Assembly (NCBI GenBank): GCA_037442465.1
Contig: JBBIQI010000177.1
Location: 1-6,973, forward strand
Reading direction: 5' to 3'
Source of the DNA: DSNY01 sp037442465
GTDB taxonomy: Bacteria; Pseudomonadota; Gammaproteobacteria; Burkholderiales; Burkholderiaceae_F
Length of the DNA: 6,973 nucleotides
Below the pieces are notes generated by a model. The model saw only the letters and a list, made by a program, of their open reading frames with translations. It was not told the origin of the DNA and did no database searches. Below are positions 5,228 through 6,973 of this stretch, piece after piece. Position 1 is the first letter of the stretch. The number at the start of each line of letters is the position of its first letter. The translations under genes were made by a program, and so were the position numbers.

Positions 5228-6690
5228 ACGACCTTGGCCGCGACGAGGCGGCCGCGCTCGCCGCGGCCACGCCGCGCGTGCTCGCCGGTGCGGAACGCAC
5301 GCTCGCCGATCAACTCGCCGCGTGGCTCGCGCTGCGCATCGACGAGCATGCGCTGAAGCCCGGCACGCGGCTGCCGTCGATCCGCCGCTTTGCCGACGAC
5401 AAGCGCGTGAGCCGCTCGACCGTGGTCGAGGCGTACGACCGGCTGATCGCCGCCGGCTACGTCGAGTCGCGTCGCGGCTCGGGGTTTTATGTGCGGGCGC
5501 GGCGCGGACGGCCCGCCGCGCAGGTCGCAAGGGCCACGAGCGCGGCACGCGCGACGGCAAGCGCGCAGTCGATCGACGTCGTCTGGCTGCTGCGCAGCCT
5601 GCTGCGACAGTCGCCCGCGAGCGATCATCCGGGCGCGGGACTGCTGCCGCCGGCCTGGCTCGACAGCGAACTCGTCGCTGCGGCGGTGCGTTCGATCGGC
5701 CGCAGCGCCGGCGATGCGCTGCTGAACTACGGCGTGCCCGAAGGCTATCTGCCGCTGCGCGAGCAGCTCATGCAGCGGCTGGCGCTGGCCGACATCGGCG
5801 CGGGCCCGGAGCAGATCGTCACGACCAACGGTGTGACGCACGGCATCGATCTGGTCGCGCGGCACTTCATCGCGCCGGGCGACACGGTGTTCGTCGAGGA
5901 CCCCGCGTGGTATCTGATGTTCGGCCGCTTCGCTGCGTTCGGCGCCAAGATCGTCGGGGTTCCGCGCGCGCTCGACGGGCCCGATACCGCCGTGCTGGCC
6001 AATCTGCTGACCCGCCATCAGCCGAAGCTGTTCGTGGTCGGATCCGTGCTGCACAACCCGACCGGCACGTCGTTGTCCGCGGCCAACGCGCATCGGCTGT
6101 TGAAGCTCGCGGACGAGTACGGCTTCATGATCGTCGAGGACGACGTCTACGGCGACCTGCACCCGGGCCGCGCGTCGTCGTCGTGCATGCGGCTGGCGAG
6201 CCTCGATCAACTCAGGCGCGTCGTGTACATCGGTGGTTTCTCGAAGACGCTGGCAGCCAACCTGCGCGTCGGTTTCGTCGCCGCTCACCCGGACATCGCG
6301 CAGCCGATCGCCGAGCTGAAGATGCTGACGGGGCTGACGACACCGGAACTGACCGAACGCGTGGTCGCGCGCATCCTCGCCGAAGGGCAGTACCGGCGGC
6401 ACCTGGAGCGGCTGCGCAGCAAGCTCGATGCCGCGCGCGACCGCACCGCGCGCGCGCTCGAAAAAATGGGCGTGAAGCTCTTCGCGCAGCCCGACGCCGG
6501 CATCTTCCTGTGGGGCGACTTCGGCCGCGACACCAACGCGATCGCCGCCGCCGGCGCCGAGCGGGGCATCCTGTGCGCTCCCGGCAGCCTGTTTTCGCCG
6601 ACGCAGTTGCCGAGCACGTGGATGCGTGTGTCCGCCGCCACGAGCCTGAATCCGGCCGCGATGAAGTTTCTTGCGCAGTCGATGGAGTAG
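5224..6690 (+). CDS. MocR/GntR-family transcriptional regulator with aminotransferase-like PLP domain
   Basis: This 488-residue regulator has an N-terminal GntR-type winged helix (about 24-92; LPSIRRFADDKRVSRSTVVE at 50-69 and the wing YVESRRGSGFYV at 79-90), a basic Ala/Arg-rich linker (about 92-116), and a C-terminal fold-type I aminotransferase-like domain. PLP residues are present: NYGVPEGY (168-175), HNPTG with Asn278, EDDVYGD with Asp306 and Tyr309, FSK with the Schiff-base Lys341, and Arg468 in WMRVSAA. It should therefore bind PLP and sense PLP or an amino-acid adduct, as GabR, PdxR and TauR do. AGGGAG lies eight bases before the ATG, which overlaps the GNAT stop as ATGA. The divergent PLP-dehydratase and exporter genes are the likely targets through the 4675-4711 repeats. 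The effector cannot be deduced. The family call is firm; regulation of the neighbours is inferred. Confidence 0.95.
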   Translation: MNDLGRDEAAALAAATPRVLAGAERTLADQLAAWLALRIDEHALKPGTRLPSIRRFADDKRVSRSTVVEAYDRLIAAGYVESRRGSGFYVRARRGRPAAQVARATSAARATASAQSIDVVWLLRSLLRQSPASDHPGAGLLPPAWLDSELVAAAVRSIGRSAGDALLNYGVPEGYLPLREQLMQRLALADIGAGPEQIVTTNGVTHGIDLVARHFIAPGDTVFVEDPAWYLMFGRFAAFGAKIVGVPRALDGPDTAVLANLLTRHQPKLFVVGSVLHNPTGTSLSAANAHRLLKLADEYGFMIVEDDVYGDLHPGRASSSCMRLASLDQLRRVVYIGGFSKTLAANLRVGFVAAHPDIAQPIAELKMLTGLTTPELTERVVARILAEGQYRRHLERLRSKLDAARDRTARALEKMGVKLFAQPDAGIFLWGDFGRDTNAIAAAGAERGILCAPGSLFSPTQLPSTWMRVSAATSLNPAAMKFLAQSME

Positions 6691-6706
6691 CGCGTGGAGT
6701 AGCGCG
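6683..6706 (+). repeat. Perfect 12-bp tandem duplication across the regulator stop codon
   Basis: TGGAGTAGCGCG is present twice without a spacer (6683-6694 and 6695-6706). The first copy contains the TAG stop of the MocR gene (6688-6690). The second copy places another TAG (6700-6702) in the same frame. The protein is unchanged, but the exact duplication indicates a recent slippage event. Confidence 0.85.
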
Positions 6707-6710
6707 CGCC

Positions 6711-6740
6711 TGGCACCCGCTTTATCCAGGAAGCGGGCCA
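6711..6740 (+). terminator. Hairpin 20 bp after the regulator gene, possible terminator
   Basis: CCCGCTT (6716-6722) pairs perfectly with AAGCGGG (6731-6737) around an eight-base loop. TGG (6711-6713) can extend the stem with CCA (6738-6740) past a two-base bulge. It lies where the rightward operon should end. There is no T-run after it, so intrinsic termination is doubtful; it could protect the 3' end or be a Rho-dependent end structure. Confidence 0.4.
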
Positions 6741-6805
6741 TGGGATCCATGCACTCGACGGCGACATGCCGCTGCCCCGAGGTCCGCCAGACGGCGGCGC
6801 GCCGC

Positions 6806-6973
6806 GTCATTCCGTGCCGACGCCCCCCGTCTCGCCGAAGGCGCTTTCACGTCGAGCCGAAGGCCCTCGTCATGCCGAGTCGAAGTCCCTCATCATGCCG
6901 AGTCGAAGTGTCCAGTCATTCCGAACCCAAGCGTCGCGTTATCGCAAGCCGAAGCATCTCGTCATTCCGAGCC
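6806..6973. repeat. Degenerate 23-bp-period tandem repeat array running off the right edge
   Basis: Units begin at 6806, 6829, 6851, 6869, 6892, 6915, 6938 and 6961. Five complete units are exactly 23 bp, one is 22, one is 18 with an internal 5-bp loss, and the last is cut after 13 bases. The shared left part is close to GTCATTCCGAGCCGAAG, followed by a variable six-base tail often ending CCCTC or CATCTC. Units differ at several positions, so the array is old or made from related dispersed elements. No unique spacers separate the units and no cas gene is present, so it is not CRISPR. No ORF with family features overlaps it. The preceding stretch 6741-6805 shows nothing I can name. Confidence 0.75.

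Noticed and set aside
3614..5560. N-terminal extension of the dehydratase frame through the divergent region and antisense to the GNAT gene
   Set aside because: The extension has no family features, crosses the operator repeats and runs antisense to two well-supported genes. The ATG at 4577-4579 has a good ribosome binding site and gives the normal family length.
4960..6690. An upstream start for the MocR regulator inside the GNAT gene
   Set aside because: The extra 88 residues are Arg-rich out-of-frame GNAT sequence. The ATG at 5224 has AGGGAG eight bases upstream and begins just before the winged helix, as expected.
5134..6810. A 558-codon minus-strand frame antisense to the regulator
   Set aside because: It is Arg/His/Gln-rich low-complexity shadow with no recognisable domain, opposite a regulator whose helix-turn-helix and PLP residues are all intact.
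6806..6973. A CRISPR array
   Set aside because: Units abut with no spacers, the repeats are degenerate, and there are no cas genes or leader.

Overview
The window comes from a very GC-rich proteobacterium. Codons ending in G or C dominate (GCG for Ala and TCG for Ser are frequent), genes are tightly packed, and adjacent genes repeatedly overlap by ATGA. The degenerate intergenic repeats (GAATCCCGAATCC-like at 2933-2956, and a 23-bp unit containing GTCATTCCGAGCC at the right edge) resemble those I associate with Xanthomonadaceae such as Lysobacter. A Burkholderiales origin is not excluded. This placement is inference from sequence style only.

Layout. Five genes read leftward: a fold-type II PLP-dependent threonine/serine dehydratase-like enzyme (3614-4579), a LysE/RhtB-type exporter (3018-3617), a MocR-like-fold class I aminotransferase without a DNA-binding domain (1709-2923), an EamA/DMT 10-TM transporter (807-1712), and a PhzF-family protein cut by the left edge (1-810). 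Neighbours overlap by exactly four bases (ATGA), except for a 94-bp gap between the exporter and the aminotransferase. That gap carries short tandem repeats and a possible 22-codon ORF that itself ends in an ATGA overlap. Two genes read rightward: a GNAT acetyltransferase (4778-5227) and a MocR/GntR-family PLP-binding transcriptional regulator (5224-6690), also overlapping by ATGA.

The 198-bp divergent region (4580-4777) contains a regulator-binding candidate: a 10-bp word repeated in tandem with an 11-bp period (CCAGTACAGT at 4691 and 4702), plus an inverted copy of its core (ACTGTAC at 4675). The simplest model is that the MocR protein senses PLP or an amino-acid-PLP adduct and controls both its own operon and the leftward amino-acid conversion/export operon from this site. 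The leftward operon has a repeated logic: a PLP enzyme followed by a small-metabolite exporter, twice, then a PhzF-like isomerase.

The right end (6691-6973) has no convincing gene. It holds a perfect 12-bp tandem duplication across the regulator stop codon, a hairpin that may end transcription, and a degenerate 23-bp-period tandem array that runs off the window. No tRNA, rRNA, CRISPR array, transposase or phage gene was seen.
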